DNA of 60,092 nt from Fidelibacterota bacterium. Its GTDB lineage: Bacteria > Fidelibacterota > Marinisomatia > SCGC-AAA003-L08 > JACNLC01. This document shows positions 8,462-17,459 of the stretch, in pieces (position 1 is the stretch's first letter; each line of letters begins with the position of its first letter). Position numbers and translations under genes: made by a program. Where the stretch lies: NCBI GenBank assembly GCA_024277615.1, contig JAJRUW010000001.1, positions 1 through 60,092 of the forward strand, in the 5' to 3' direction. Below the pieces are notes generated by a model. That model was not told the origin of the DNA. It did no database searches and saw only the letters and a list, made by a program, of their open reading frames with translations.

Positions 8462-8857
8462 GTGAAAACAATAAATCTTATATTATCACTGGCGATTGCC
8501 CTTAACCTCGGGTCGCAAATTACGGTTTCCTGTAATATGCCAACCTGTGCTATGCAGGATGAAATCACCTGCACCTGTAACAACACTGCCACCGATATGC
8601 AGATGGATGGTTGCTGTCAGCACGACATGACTTCCAAAACGGAATCAAAAACATCCACACCCAAATGTAACCAAAGCAGGATTGACGGTATTTTCGTCCA
8701 GACCTTTACCGTCACCCATGTTGATTCACACATTGGTTACATTACTGAAATTTCGCTGTCGTCCATAGATGGACACAGCCGTATGTTCACGCCACAGCCA
8801 ACGAATGCAACCCACTTTAAACCCGACAAATACTTGAATCTGCCGCTCCTGATCTAA
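8462..8857 (+). CDS. Small Cys-rich exported protein of the metal island
   Basis: About 131 residues from GTG at 8462; a TTG at 8435 is a longer alternative. The GTG start places a hydrophobic signal segment (INLILSLAIALNLG) right at the N-terminus. The next 50 residues carry eight cysteines with several methionines: C-N-M-P-T-C-A-M, then CTCNN and GCCQHDM, then a single Cys. The rest has no recognisable fold. Its position just before cusC and its soft-metal ligands suggest a periplasmic metal-binding or sensing role. That is an inference and no named family is recognised. The 240-base leader upstream presumably contains the island promoter, but I cannot place boxes confidently. Confidence 0.55.
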   Translation: MKTINLILSLAIALNLGSQITVSCNMPTCAMQDEITCTCNNTATDMQMDGCCQHDMTSKTESKTSTPKCNQSRIDGIFVQTFTVTHVDSHIGYITEISLSSIDGHSRMFTPQPTNATHFKPDKYLNLPLLI

Positions 8858-8946
8858 ACATTATTCTCACTTTCCATTTACGAAGCTGGTAACCCTGGTT
8901 GCCGCTTGGTTCCATACAACACATACACTAAACATAAGGTTACTCC

Positions 8947-10173
8947 ATGAAATTCATCGGAATGATTATTCTGATACTGGCTCTTGGCATGGCCCGGAAA
9001 TCGCCAGCAGTATATAAAGATGACCAGCTTGAAGAGTTACTTCGGCTTGCCATCGAAAATAATCCCGAGATAAAATCCCGGGAAGAAAGCGTAAGCTCTT
9101 TTATCCATGAAGCAAAATTTGCAGGGTCACTGCCGGACCCTCAGTTGACGGCAGGGTATTTTTTTACACCCGTTGAGACTAAGGTGGGCCCGCAGGAATG
9201 GCGGGTAGGATTGATGCAAAAATTCCCCTGGTTTGATAAACTCTCGACCAAAAGGAAGGTCAGTCTGCTCAAAGCGGAGGTTGCCAAACAGCAACTTCGC
9301 AGCAGCAAACTTAAAATTGCCCGGGAGGTTCGCACGGTCTATCAGAAATTAAGACTTCTGGCTGTAGATGACTTCATAACCCGGAAAAATCTTGAGATCT
9401 TTAAACAGGTTGAAGCGGTGATCAGAGCCAAATATACCACCGGAACTGCCCGGCAGGCACACCTGATTCAGTTGCAGGTGGAAATCCTGAAATTAGAAGA
9501 TCAGCTGGAAACGCTGGATGATAAGAAGATTGTATATGAGGCCGAACTGACTGATTATCTTGGCGGGCTCAAGCCTCCTGCACTCGATTTCGGAGATTTG
9601 GATTACTATGAAGCAGAGCTTGTTGATGGCCAAAAACTCAATTTCGATTACAACCCGGAGATGCAGATAGCGAATTTTCAGGTGGAAATAGCCCAACGGG
9701 GTTTACACCTCGCAAAACTGGCCTCAATTCCCGATTTTTCCCTCGGTGTGGATTATGTTTCCCTCGGTGGAACTGCCGGTGATGATCCGCTGATGGCAAG
9801 GGCCGGGATTTCTTTACCCCTGTGGTTCGGAAAGAACAGTGCTTTGAGACAGAAGGCTGCGGCAGTCAAGCAGTCGTCTGAATACAGACTCAAAGACACG
9901 GAAGAAAAATATGTATCTTTGCTCGAAGAGTTGAGGTTCAGGCTGGAGGATCAAAGAAGGAAGTTTCACTTATATGTCAATGAACTCATTCCTCTGGCAG
10001 AACAGTCTTATCAAACCTCTGAAGCAGCATACCTCGGAGAAACCCTGGATTTTGCTTCATATCTTGACGCAGAACGCACATTGTTGAATTTACAGTTGGC
10101 AGCCGCGAGGGCTCGCAGCGATTACTATATTGCTCAGGCAAAATATTTAGAGATAAACGGTTCAGAATTTTAG
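8947..10173 (+). CDS. cusC: TolC-family outer-membrane efflux protein (CusC-like)
   Basis: The outer-membrane channel of a tripartite metal pump. The 408-residue protein has a short N-terminal export segment. The two halves show the internal TolC repeat: periplasmic helices rich in A, E, K and R (for example LRLAIENNPEI near residue 32) and amphipathic strands such as PQLTAGYFF and PDFSLGVDYVSLGG. The GISLPLWFGKN segment matches the start of the second strand in metal-type OEPs. The length is slightly short (usual 420-460), as in many FCB CusC-like proteins. It is followed after 10 bases by cusB, in the canonical C-B-A order. Confidence 0.88.
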   Translation: MKFIGMIILILALGMARKSPAVYKDDQLEELLRLAIENNPEIKSREESVSSFIHEAKFAGSLPDPQLTAGYFFTPVETKVGPQEWRVGLMQKFPWFDKLSTKRKVSLLKAEVAKQQLRSSKLKIAREVRTVYQKLRLLAVDDFITRKNLEIFKQVEAVIRAKYTTGTARQAHLIQLQVEILKLEDQLETLDDKKIVYEAELTDYLGGLKPPALDFGDLDYYEAELVDGQKLNFDYNPEMQIANFQVEIAQRGLHLAKLASIPDFSLGVDYVSLGGTAGDDPLMARAGISLPLWFGKNSALRQKAAAVKQSSEYRLKDTEEKYVSLLEELRFRLEDQRRKFHLYVNELIPLAEQSYQTSEAAYLGETLDFASYLDAERTLLNLQLAAARARSDYYIAQAKYLEINGSEF

Positions 10174-10183
10174 GAGAATATCG

Positions 10184-11914
10184 ATGAAAACTTTCAGTAT
10201 TAAAAATAAAAAGACTTTATACATTGCCGGCCTCATCATCCTTGCTTTTATTGTGGGATTGTGGCTGGGAAAGCCCGGTAACGACGGAGTCGTCACAGTA
10301 GAAACCGCGGCTGCAACAGAGCATGCCGGAGAAGCAGCCGGCCCGGAGTGGTGGACCTGTTCTATGCATCCCCAGATCAAATTACCCGAACCCGGTCAAT
10401 GTCCGATTTGCTTTATGGATCTGATCCCGCTGGAAACAACTACTTCAGATGCGGGTCCCCGGGATATCGTTCTCTCCGATGCTGCTGCCGAGTTGGCAGA
10501 TGTAGCAGTAGAGCGTGTTCGGCGGCAGGTTGCGGAGGCGGAAATATTGCTCTCCGGAATTGTCGAATACGATGAAACAAAACTGGCGAAAATAGCAGCC
10601 TGGGTTCCCGGCCGGCTGGACCGTCTCTATGTTGATTTTACGGGCGTAGAAGTTCAAAAGGGAGACCACATGGTTGATCTTTACAGCCCCGAACTGGTTG
10701 CCACGCGGGAAGAGCTTGAACAGGCCTATTATCAACTGAAAACAGTTAAAAACAAATCCGGTACCCTGTATAAAACGGTAGTTGATAATCTTGAAGCAGC
10801 CCGGGAAAAACTGCGTCTTTTAGGTCTCTCTCCCGAGCAGATCACAGCGATTGAACAGGGTAAAAGTAAAGAAGATGTAATAACAATATTAAGTCCCCTT
10901 TCGGGAATTGTGTTACACAAAAATGCTGTGGAAGGAATGTATGTAAAAACGGGCACACCCATTTACACCATAGCAGATTTAAGCCGTGTCTGGGTAACAC
11001 TGGATGTCTATGAATCGGATATTTCCTGGCTGAAATACGGCCAGGATGTGAGTTTTACGGTAGAGGCCGTCCCCAGTCAGGTTTTTCACAGCAGAATCGC
11101 GTTCATTGATCCCGTGCTGGATCCCAAAACTCGTACGATAAAAGTACGGCTGAATGTTGAAAATACCGGTGGTTTGCTCAAGCCCGGAATGTTTGTGAGG
11201 GCTACGGCGCGTTCGATTCTGGATGCAAAAGGCCGGGCGGTCAACCCGGATCTTGCAGGGAAATGGATCGGCCCCATGCACCCGGATATAGTAAAAAATG
11301 CCCCCGGTTCCTGTGACATTTGCGGTATGCCGCTGGTAAAAGCCGAATCACTCGGAATTGTATCCATGCCTTCATCGGATAAGCTGCCCCTCATGGTTCC
11401 TGCCAGCGCTGTGCTTCTCACCGGGAAAAGGGCCGTTGTATATGTAAAAAGACCGGATACGGAACAACCAACCTTTGAGGGTCGGGAGGTCATTCTCGGC
11501 ACCAAGGCAGGAGACTATTATATAGTACTTTCAGGTCTTGATGAAGGTGAGGAAGTGGTCATCAAGGGCAATTTCAAGATTGACAGTGCAATGCAAATCG
11601 CCGCAAAACCCAGTATGATGAATCCCGCCGGCGGTGGTCCCGCGCCGGGTCACGGGCAGCATAATATGAGCGGTATGACTTCTGGTTCGAAAGAGATGGC
11701 GGATATGCCTGCTGCTACAACCTCTGTAAATATTTCTGAAAAATTACTGGATGGCATCTTAATGGTTTATCTGAAACTGCAAGAAAAACTGTCTTTAGAT
11801 GATTATGATATGGCCTATAAGAATTTAATGGAAATTCACAGATTGACCATGGGTGTTCCCGGGGCTGAGGCAATCATGAAACCAACGATGAAACCGATTT
11901 CCAATATCACATAA
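10184..11914 (+). CDS. cusB: Metal RND efflux periplasmic adaptor (CusB-like), interrupted C-terminus
   Basis: The periplasmic adaptor linking CusA to CusC. The 576 residues contain an N-terminal anchor (10-29). A first HMBD motif (56-83; C-S-M-H-P, then CPICFMDLIPL) follows. Next come the lipoyl/hairpin/barrel adaptor domains, with an LSPLSGIVLHK lipoyl half. A second HMBD (about 361-388; PMHPD, then CDICGMPL) is inserted in the adaptor. A Met/His-rich linker (PGHGQHNMSGMTSG) leads into the beginning of a DUF3347 domain (about 522-576). The TAA at 11912-11914 cuts DUF3347: the remaining 69 codons continue in the same frame to 12124 and clearly encode the rest of it. The adaptor core is complete, so the pump may still work. 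The phenylalanine in the first HMBD (CxxCFM rather than CxxCGM) is unusual. Confidence 0.88.
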   Translation: MKTFSIKNKKTLYIAGLIILAFIVGLWLGKPGNDGVVTVETAAATEHAGEAAGPEWWTCSMHPQIKLPEPGQCPICFMDLIPLETTTSDAGPRDIVLSDAAAELADVAVERVRRQVAEAEILLSGIVEYDETKLAKIAAWVPGRLDRLYVDFTGVEVQKGDHMVDLYSPELVATREELEQAYYQLKTVKNKSGTLYKTVVDNLEAAREKLRLLGLSPEQITAIEQGKSKEDVITILSPLSGIVLHKNAVEGMYVKTGTPIYTIADLSRVWVTLDVYESDISWLKYGQDVSFTVEAVPSQVFHSRIAFIDPVLDPKTRTIKVRLNVENTGGLLKPGMFVRATARSILDAKGRAVNPDLAGKWIGPMHPDIVKNAPGSCDICGMPLVKAESLGIVSMPSSDKLPLMVPASAVLLTGKRAVVYVKRPDTEQPTFEGREVILGTKAGDYYIVLSGLDEGEEVVIKGNFKIDSAMQIAAKPSMMNPAGGGPAPGHGQHNMSGMTSGSKEMADMPAATTSVNISEKLLDGILMVYLKLQEKLSLDDYDMAYKNLMEIHRLTMGVPGAEAIMKPTMKPISNIT

Positions 11915-12124
11915 CTCAGACGGGTTTTTCAAGAATTATCCACTGTATTGCGGGGAGCTGCTGCCGAAGGCAGTTTCAGCGGAACCGTGTATGAAGCTTT
12001 CTGTCCCATGGCTTTTGACAATAAGGGTGCCTACTGGCTGCAGCAGGACAAGCAGATTCAGAACCCTTATTTGGGTACAAAAATGCCGCGTTGCGGAGAA
12101 ATCAAAAAAACCTATAAGCGTTGA
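11915..12124 (+). pseudogene. In-frame continuation of cusB (end of the DUF3347 domain) after a TAA
   Basis: Reading on in the cusB frame after the TAA gives 69 codons and a TGA at 12122-12124. The product contains the conserved end of DUF3347: YEAFCPMAFDNKGAYWLQQ, then QNPYLGTKMPRCGEIKKTY. There is no frame change, no other stop and no good start for separate translation. The sequence therefore reads as one gene with a single nonsense codon, caused by a recent mutation, a sequence error or a site of read-through. Confidence 0.8.
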
Positions 12125-12183
12125 CGCATCAGCTGAAGAAAATTCCTAAATGAAAAAAATTCAAGACTTGAAAGAAATATAAA

Positions 12184-15100
12184 ATGCTGGATAAAATTAT
12201 TAGATATTGTCTCGAAAACAAGCTGATCGTAATCATGATACTGATAGGATTGATCGGCTGGGGCGCCATGGTGGCCCCCTTTGACTGGAATCTGGGCGGA
12301 TTGCCCCGCAATCCTGTCCCGGTGGATGCCATTCCCGACATCGGTGAAAATCAGCAAATTGTCTTTACCAAATGGATGGGACGTTCACCCCAGGATGTAG
12401 AAGACCAAATCACCTATCCCCTGACAGTTGCATTGCTGGGAATTCCGGAAGTGAAAACCATTCGCTCCTATTCCATGTTTGGATTCTCAACGATCTACAT
12501 CATTTTTAAAGAAGAGGCAGAGTTCTACTGGACCCGCAGCAGGATTCTGGAGAAACTGAATTCATTGCCCTCGGGGACTCTGCCCATGGGTGTACAACCG
12601 GCACTGGGACCCGACGCCACGGCACTGGGGCAGGTGTTCTGGTACACAATTGAAGGCCGCGATGAGGATGGGAAGCCTGCGGGAGGCTGGGACCTTCAGG
12701 AACTGAGGTCCGTACAGGATTGGTATGTACGTTACGGACTGCAGGCAGCCGATGGTGTTTCGGAAGTTGCCTCTATCGGCGGATACGTTAAAGAATATCA
12801 GATTGATGTTGACCCGGCTGCCATGCGCGAACACCATGTTACGCTTGGCGAAATCTTCAATGCGGTTAGAAATTCCAACCTGGATGTCGGCGCCCGGACC
12901 ATCGAAGTGAACCGCGTGGAATATGTGGTCAGAGGGCTGGGTTTCATCAAAGACCTCGAAGACATTGAGTACACGGTCGTCAAAACCAACAACAATATTC
13001 CACTTTACATCAAAGACGTGGCCAACGTGACCCTGGGCCCCGCTTTGCGTCGCGGTGCCCTGGACAAAGAGGGCAGCGAGGCTGTGGGCGGTGTCGTGGT
13101 TGCCAGGTTCGGAGAAAACCCCCTTTCCGTCATCAAAAATGTGAAGGCCAAAATCGAAGAACTGAATCCGGGTTTGCCGTCAAAGCAATTACCGGACGGC
13201 AGAACCTCGCAACTCACCATTGTCCCCTTTTATGACCGGACAGGTCTCATTTACGAAACCCTGGGAACCCTTAATCATGCCCTCAGGGATGAGATTCTGG
13301 TGACCTTAATTGTGGTCATCATCATGGTGATGCATCTTAAAACCTCAATTCTCATCGGCGGGCTGCTGCCCATCACGGTACTCTTCGTCTTCATAGGCAT
13401 GAAGGTGTTTGGTGTTGACGCAAATATCGTGGCTTTATCGGGAATTGCAATCGCCATCGGTACGATCGTAGATATGGGGATTGTCGTCTCGGAGAATATG
13501 TTGAAGCACCTGGATGAGGCGCAGGAGGGGGAGGATTCCCTGAATGTGCTCTTCAGGGCGGCTTCCGAAGTGGGCAGTGCGGTTCTCACGGCCGTCTCCA
13601 CTACCGTGGTAAGTTTCCTGCCGGTGTTTGTGATGGAAGGTGCCGAAGGGAAATTATTCCGTCCATTGGCCTATACCAAGACTTTTGCCCTGATCGCTTC
13701 ACTGGTTGTAGCGCTGACAATCCTTCCGCTGTTTGCTCACATTTTCTACACTAAGCGCATCAACAGCAAAAAGCTGCGGCTGGTCTTAAATGGTATCATC
13801 ATCCTGGCTGGAATTGTACTGATGTTCAGCTTCAAATGGTGGGTGGGTCTGATTTTTATCATTATGGGTATTTTCCCGTATGTTAAACAGTTAATGGTTG
13901 CAGGACGTATGGGGCAACCGGGAATTAAGATTTCAGAGAAAATTCCCTATTTGCTGAACTGGATTGTAGTAGTGATCGTAGCGGGCATTTTATCGGTTAC
14001 CTGGTCACCTCTGGGGTATGGGCGCAGTGCATTTGTTAATTTCATCTTTGTGCTGCTGATCCTGGGAGTTATCATGGCCGGCATTCTCGTATTCACGCAC
14101 TATTACCCGCGGATGCTGCGCTGGACGCTGGATCACAAGGTCCTCACGCTGTCAGGTCCAACGCTCCTGCTGGTTGTGGGAATGGTTTCCTGGCTGGGAT
14201 TCGGCAATGTGTTCGGCTTTCTGCCCAGATTTATGAAAGCAAACAGGGTATTTGCCGATTTATCCCATACTTTCCCTGGACTTGGCAAGGAGTTTATGCC
14301 GGCGCTGGATGAGGGCTCATATCTCTACATGCCTACGACCATGCCGCATGCCGGGATGGAAGAGTCCATCGATGTGCTGTCAACTCTTGATAAGGCCCTT
14401 TATTCAGTGCCCGAAGTAGATGAAGTGGTGGGCAAAATGGGGCGGGCCGAAACGCCTCTGGACCCGGCGCCAATTTCAATGGTGGAGACGGTCATCAGTT
14501 ACAAATCGGAATATATGACGGATAAAAACGGCAACCGTCTGCGTTTTAAGGTAGATTCAGACGGTGACTTTGTCAGGGATGAACAGGGCGAGCTCATTCC
14601 CGACCCGGACGGCAAACCCTTCAGGCAGTGGCGCGATCATATACGTACCGCTGATGATATCTGGGATGAACTGGTCAAGGCGGCCAGAATCCCCGGCACG
14701 ACCTCGGCGCCCAAACTGCAGCCTATCTCAGCCCGGCTGGTCATGCTGCAGAGCGGCATGCGGGCACCCATGGGGATGAAGGTCAAAGGACCCAATCTGG
14801 AGACCATTGAGAAAGTCGGCTTGCAGCTTGAAAAATATCTGAAAGAAGTTCCGGGTGTTAAATCCGAAATGGTATTTGCGGACCGGATCGTGGGTAAACC
14901 CTATCTGGAGATAGATATCGATCGCAGAGCAATTGCCCGCTATGGGATCAAGTTGAAGCAGATGCAGGATATAATTGAAGTCGCCATCGGGGGTAAGCCC
15001 ATTACGACAACGGTCGAAGGGCGTGAGAGATACCCCGTAAGAGTGCGTTATATGCGCGAACTGAGAGACAATATCGAATCGCTGAGCGACATTCTTGTCC

Positions 15101-15948
15101 CGGCTCCCAACGGGACTCAAATCCCCATCGGACAGCTGGCAACCATCGAGTATCTCCGGGGGCCTCAGGTCATCAAAAGTGAAGATACGTTCCTCATCGG
15201 CTATGTGCTTTTCGATAAAAAAAGCGGCTTTGCCGAAGTAGATGTGGTGGAAAATGCCCAACGCTATCTGCAGTCGAAAATTGATTCGGGAGAATTGGAA
15301 ATTCCTGCGGGTGTGAGTTATACTTTCGCCGGGTCCTATGAAAATCAGATCAGGGCAGCCAAGAAGCTGAGTATGATCCTGCCGCTGGCATTGTTTATCA
15401 TCTTCATGATACTGTATTTTCAGTTCCGCAAAGTGTCAACAACCCTGAATGTATTTTCCGGTATCTTTGTTGCCTGGGCAGGTGGATTTCTGATGATCTG
15501 GCTGTACGGACAAAGCTGGTTCATGAATTTCAGTCTCTTTGGCGAAAATATGCGCACCTTATTCCAGATGCACCCCATCAATTTGAGTGTGGCGGTGTGG
15601 GTCGGATTTTTAGCCTTATTCGGTATCGCTAGTGACAATGGTGTAATCATCAGCACTTATCTTGATCAGAGTTTTGCGCGTCTCGATCCGCAAAGCGTTC
15701 ATGAGATCAGGGAAGCTACTACGGAGGCCGGTGCCCGCAGGATCCGCCCTGCGATGATGACGGCCAGCACTACCATTCTGGCCCTGATCCCGGTATTGAC
15801 TTCCACGGGCAGGGGATCGGATGTGATGGTGCCCATGGCAATTCCATCTTTCGGGGGAATGGTGCTGGCGATCATTACTACCTTCGTAGTGCCGATTTTG
15901 TACTGCGTGATGGCAGAGCGCAGAATTGCCAAAGAGCAGAAAATTTAA
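12184..15948 (+). CDS. cusA: Heavy-metal RND efflux pump, extended CusA/CzcA family
   Basis: The inner-membrane proton-driven pump of the tripartite system. The protein is 1254 residues against about 1045 for E. coli CusA. The proton-relay segment of helix 4 is present (IAIAIGTIVDMGIVVSENM), as are the porter-domain signatures EFMPALDEGSYLYMPTTMP and YPVRVRY. Methionines M766 (SMVETVISYK) and M854 (RLVMLQSGM) align with two of the three Cu/Ag-binding methionines of CusA; I could not assign the third by eye. The extra length lies mainly in two blocks. Residues about 525-645 contain four additional hydrophobic segments between the two halves. A charged insert at about 775-815 (DSDGDFVRDEQGELIPDPDG) lies in the porter domain. 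This extended form is common in the Bacteroidota/FCB group. Confidence 0.93.
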   Translation: MLDKIIRYCLENKLIVIMILIGLIGWGAMVAPFDWNLGGLPRNPVPVDAIPDIGENQQIVFTKWMGRSPQDVEDQITYPLTVALLGIPEVKTIRSYSMFGFSTIYIIFKEEAEFYWTRSRILEKLNSLPSGTLPMGVQPALGPDATALGQVFWYTIEGRDEDGKPAGGWDLQELRSVQDWYVRYGLQAADGVSEVASIGGYVKEYQIDVDPAAMREHHVTLGEIFNAVRNSNLDVGARTIEVNRVEYVVRGLGFIKDLEDIEYTVVKTNNNIPLYIKDVANVTLGPALRRGALDKEGSEAVGGVVVARFGENPLSVIKNVKAKIEELNPGLPSKQLPDGRTSQLTIVPFYDRTGLIYETLGTLNHALRDEILVTLIVVIIMVMHLKTSILIGGLLPITVLFVFIGMKVFGVDANIVALSGIAIAIGTIVDMGIVVSENMLKHLDEAQEGEDSLNVLFRAASEVGSAVLTAVSTTVVSFLPVFVMEGAEGKLFRPLAYTKTFALIASLVVALTILPLFAHIFYTKRINSKKLRLVLNGIIILAGIVLMFSFKWWVGLIFIIMGIFPYVKQLMVAGRMGQPGIKISEKIPYLLNWIVVVIVAGILSVTWSPLGYGRSAFVNFIFVLLILGVIMAGILVFTHYYPRMLRWTLDHKVLTLSGPTLLLVVGMVSWLGFGNVFGFLPRFMKANRVFADLSHTFPGLGKEFMPALDEGSYLYMPTTMPHAGMEESIDVLSTLDKALYSVPEVDEVVGKMGRAETPLDPAPISMVETVISYKSEYMTDKNGNRLRFKVDSDGDFVRDEQGELIPDPDGKPFRQWRDHIRTADDIWDELVKAARIPGTTSAPKLQPISARLVMLQSGMRAPMGMKVKGPNLETIEKVGLQLEKYLKEVPGVKSEMVFADRIVGKPYLEIDIDRRAIARYGIKLKQMQDIIEVAIGGKPITTTVEGRERYPVRVRYMRELRDNIESLSDILVPAPNGTQIPIGQLATIEYLRGPQVIKSEDTFLIGYVLFDKKSGFAEVDVVENAQRYLQSKIDSGELEIPAGVSYTFAGSYENQIRAAKKLSMILPLALFIIFMILYFQFRKVSTTLNVFSGIFVAWAGGFLMIWLYGQSWFMNFSLFGENMRTLFQMHPINLSVAVWVGFLALFGIASDNGVIISTYLDQSFARLDPQSVHEIREATTEAGARRIRPAMMTASTTILALIPVLTSTGRGSDVMVPMAIPSFGGMVLAIITTFVVPILYCVMAERRIAKEQKI

Positions 15949-15960
15949 GGAGAGTTTAAT

Positions 15961-16299
15961 ATGAAAGAAATAAAAGCATATATCAGACCGGAAAAGGTGG
16001 ATCACGTCATTTTGGCTCTGGAAAAAGAAGGGATCCACGGCATGACCATAATCAATGTGAGTGCCATTGCCGACTGGGCTGACCCCGAGCGGACAGCTTT
16101 TTCAGTGAAATATGTTGAACGCTACTGCAAAGTAGTAAAACTCGAGCTGATCTGCCGTGCAAGCCTGGAAAACAGGCTTATCGAGGCCATTCGCAAAGCG
16201 GCTTTCACCGGTAAAAAGGGAGACGGGAAGATTTTCGTCTCAACGATAGACGATGCAATTTCTGTCAGAACCGGCCTGCACGGCCCGGAAGCAATTTAA
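15961..16299 (+). CDS. PII-family signalling protein linked to the metal pump
   Basis: A 112-residue protein of the P-II (GlnB-like) fold, starting 12 bases after cusA behind GGAG. The N-terminus (MKEIKAYIRPEKVDHVILAL) and the C-terminal signature (TGKKGDGKIFVSTIDDAISV, then RTGLHGPEAI) are those of PII. The T-loop region is replaced by WADPERTAFSVKYVERY and lacks the uridylylated Tyr-51 context, so classical nitrogen signalling is unlikely. PII paralogues encoded next to CusA/CzcA pumps form a recognised subgroup, probably binding a nucleotide or bicarbonate and modulating the transporter. The ligand here is unknown. Confidence 0.85.
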   Translation: MKEIKAYIRPEKVDHVILALEKEGIHGMTIINVSAIADWADPERTAFSVKYVERYCKVVKLELICRASLENRLIEAIRKAAFTGKKGDGKIFVSTIDDAISVRTGLHGPEAI

Positions 16300-16314
16300 T
16301 AAGGAGAGCTAATA

Positions 16315-16527
16315 ATGCATTCTATGAACTGGTATGGAGGTGGTTTTATGATGGTGTTTTGGTGGGGCCTGGTCATTGTTCTCGTACTGGCGGTGTTCAA
16401 GTGGTTTCAGGGCCAAAATGCTCCCACAACCAACAAAGAATCCGCCCTGGACATCCTTAAAAAAAGGTATGCAAGCGGAGAGCTTTCAAAGACAGAATAT
16501 GAAACCATGAAAAAGGAGCTTGACTGA
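16315..16527 (+). CDS. Small SHOCT-domain membrane protein
   Basis: A 70-residue protein with one membrane helix (about residues 10-29). It ends in a SHOCT motif (LDILKKRYASGELSKTEYETM), a short C-terminal oligomerisation module. A ribosome site (AAGGAG) lies just upstream. Small SHOCT proteins are frequent in copper-resistance clusters, but their precise function is not known. The N-terminus is rich in Met, Trp and Gly. Confidence 0.8.
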   Translation: MHSMNWYGGGFMMVFWWGLVIVLVLAVFKWFQGQNAPTTNKESALDILKKRYASGELSKTEYETMKKELD

Positions 16528-16528
16528 T

Positions 16529-17023
16529 TTGAGAGGATTTAAGACAGTCTTTAAAATCGCTGCAGGTACAGCTCTGGTTCTCTTCGCAGCCGGATGTAAT
16601 ATTCAACATCAGGATACAGCGCCTGAACTGCGTGCTGTAACACCTGCTGACGGAGCTACTGCGGTTGCTGTGGATGCCGAGATCAAAGTGACTTTTAGCG
16701 AATCAATGGATACCCTGACCTGTGAAGAAAGGTTCAGTCTGTATGAAGGTAACCTGACCGATATCCCCGGAGAGAGCTACACTCCACTCCCCGGCACCTT
16801 CGGCTGGAATAGCGGATTTACGGAGATGACCTTTCATCCCGACATTCCGTTCGGAGAAAATACGGACTACTCTATGGTATTATTGGAAGGTATGCAGGGC
16901 AAACACGACCATGATGATATGATGGTGGACCATGGTCATGAGGGCGGCATGATGAGTCACGACATGGATGGTTTCGGGAGTAATGCCGGCACAGGGATTA
17001 TTATAAAATTTAGAACGCAATAG
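16529..17023 (+). CDS. His/Met-rich lipoprotein with a bacterial Ig-like (Big_5) domain
   Basis: About 164 residues from TTG at 16529, which has AAGGAG ten bases upstream. A TTG at 16520 is too close to that site. The N-terminus is a lipoprotein signal with lipobox LFAAGC. A Big_5-type Ig domain follows (LRAVTPADGATAVAVDAEIK, VTFSESMD, then TDYSMVLLEG). The last third carries many His, Met and Asp residues (KHDHDDMMVDHGHEGGMMSH). The fold resembles the copper-carrying CopC/Big_5 sandwich in outline. With its metal ligands, I infer periplasmic metal binding. Confidence 0.72.
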   Translation: MRGFKTVFKIAAGTALVLFAAGCNIQHQDTAPELRAVTPADGATAVAVDAEIKVTFSESMDTLTCEERFSLYEGNLTDIPGESYTPLPGTFGWNSGFTEMTFHPDIPFGENTDYSMVLLEGMQGKHDHDDMMVDHGHEGGMMSHDMDGFGSNAGTGIIIKFRTQ

Positions 17024-17035
17024 AAAGGACTAAAA

Positions 17036-17422
17036 ATGAAATATTATTTCAAAAATACAGTGGAGACATCTTTTGATAACACAGTAAAGCGTGTCACGGA
17101 AGAGCTCAAAAAAGAAGGTTTTGGTGTATTGACCGAGATCAATGTAAAAAAAACACTCAAGGAAAAATTGGATGTGGGATTTCGTAATTATGTTATTCTG
17201 GGAGCCTGCAATCCGCCTTTTGCCTATAAAGCCCTCCAGGCAGACGATAAGATCGGTATGTTATTGCCCTGCAATGTTATCGTGCAGGAATTGGAGGATG
17301 GATTGACCGAAGTTGCGGCAATCGATCCGGCTGCATCCATGGGCATGATAGAAAATGCCGAGCTTGCTGAAGTTGCTGACCGGGTGGGCGAAAAATTAAA
17401 ATCTGTCGTGGACAGATTATAA
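17036..17422 (+). CDS. DUF302 domain protein
   Basis: A single-domain DUF302 protein of 128 residues. Landmarks are ETSFDNTVKRVTEELKKEGF, GVLTEINVKKTLKEKL, YVILGACNPPFAYKAL and IGMLLPCNVIVQE. No signal peptide is visible, so it is probably cytoplasmic. DUF302 proteins are often found with metal-efflux and sulfur-metabolism genes; their biochemical role is not established. The ACNPP and LLPCN cysteines are conserved family positions. Confidence 0.85.
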   Translation: MKYYFKNTVETSFDNTVKRVTEELKKEGFGVLTEINVKKTLKEKLDVGFRNYVILGACNPPFAYKALQADDKIGMLLPCNVIVQELEDGLTEVAAIDPAASMGMIENAELAEVADRVGEKLKSVVDRL

Positions 17423-17459
17423 ACTTCATTAACCAAATACCAAACTAAAAGGAAAGGAA

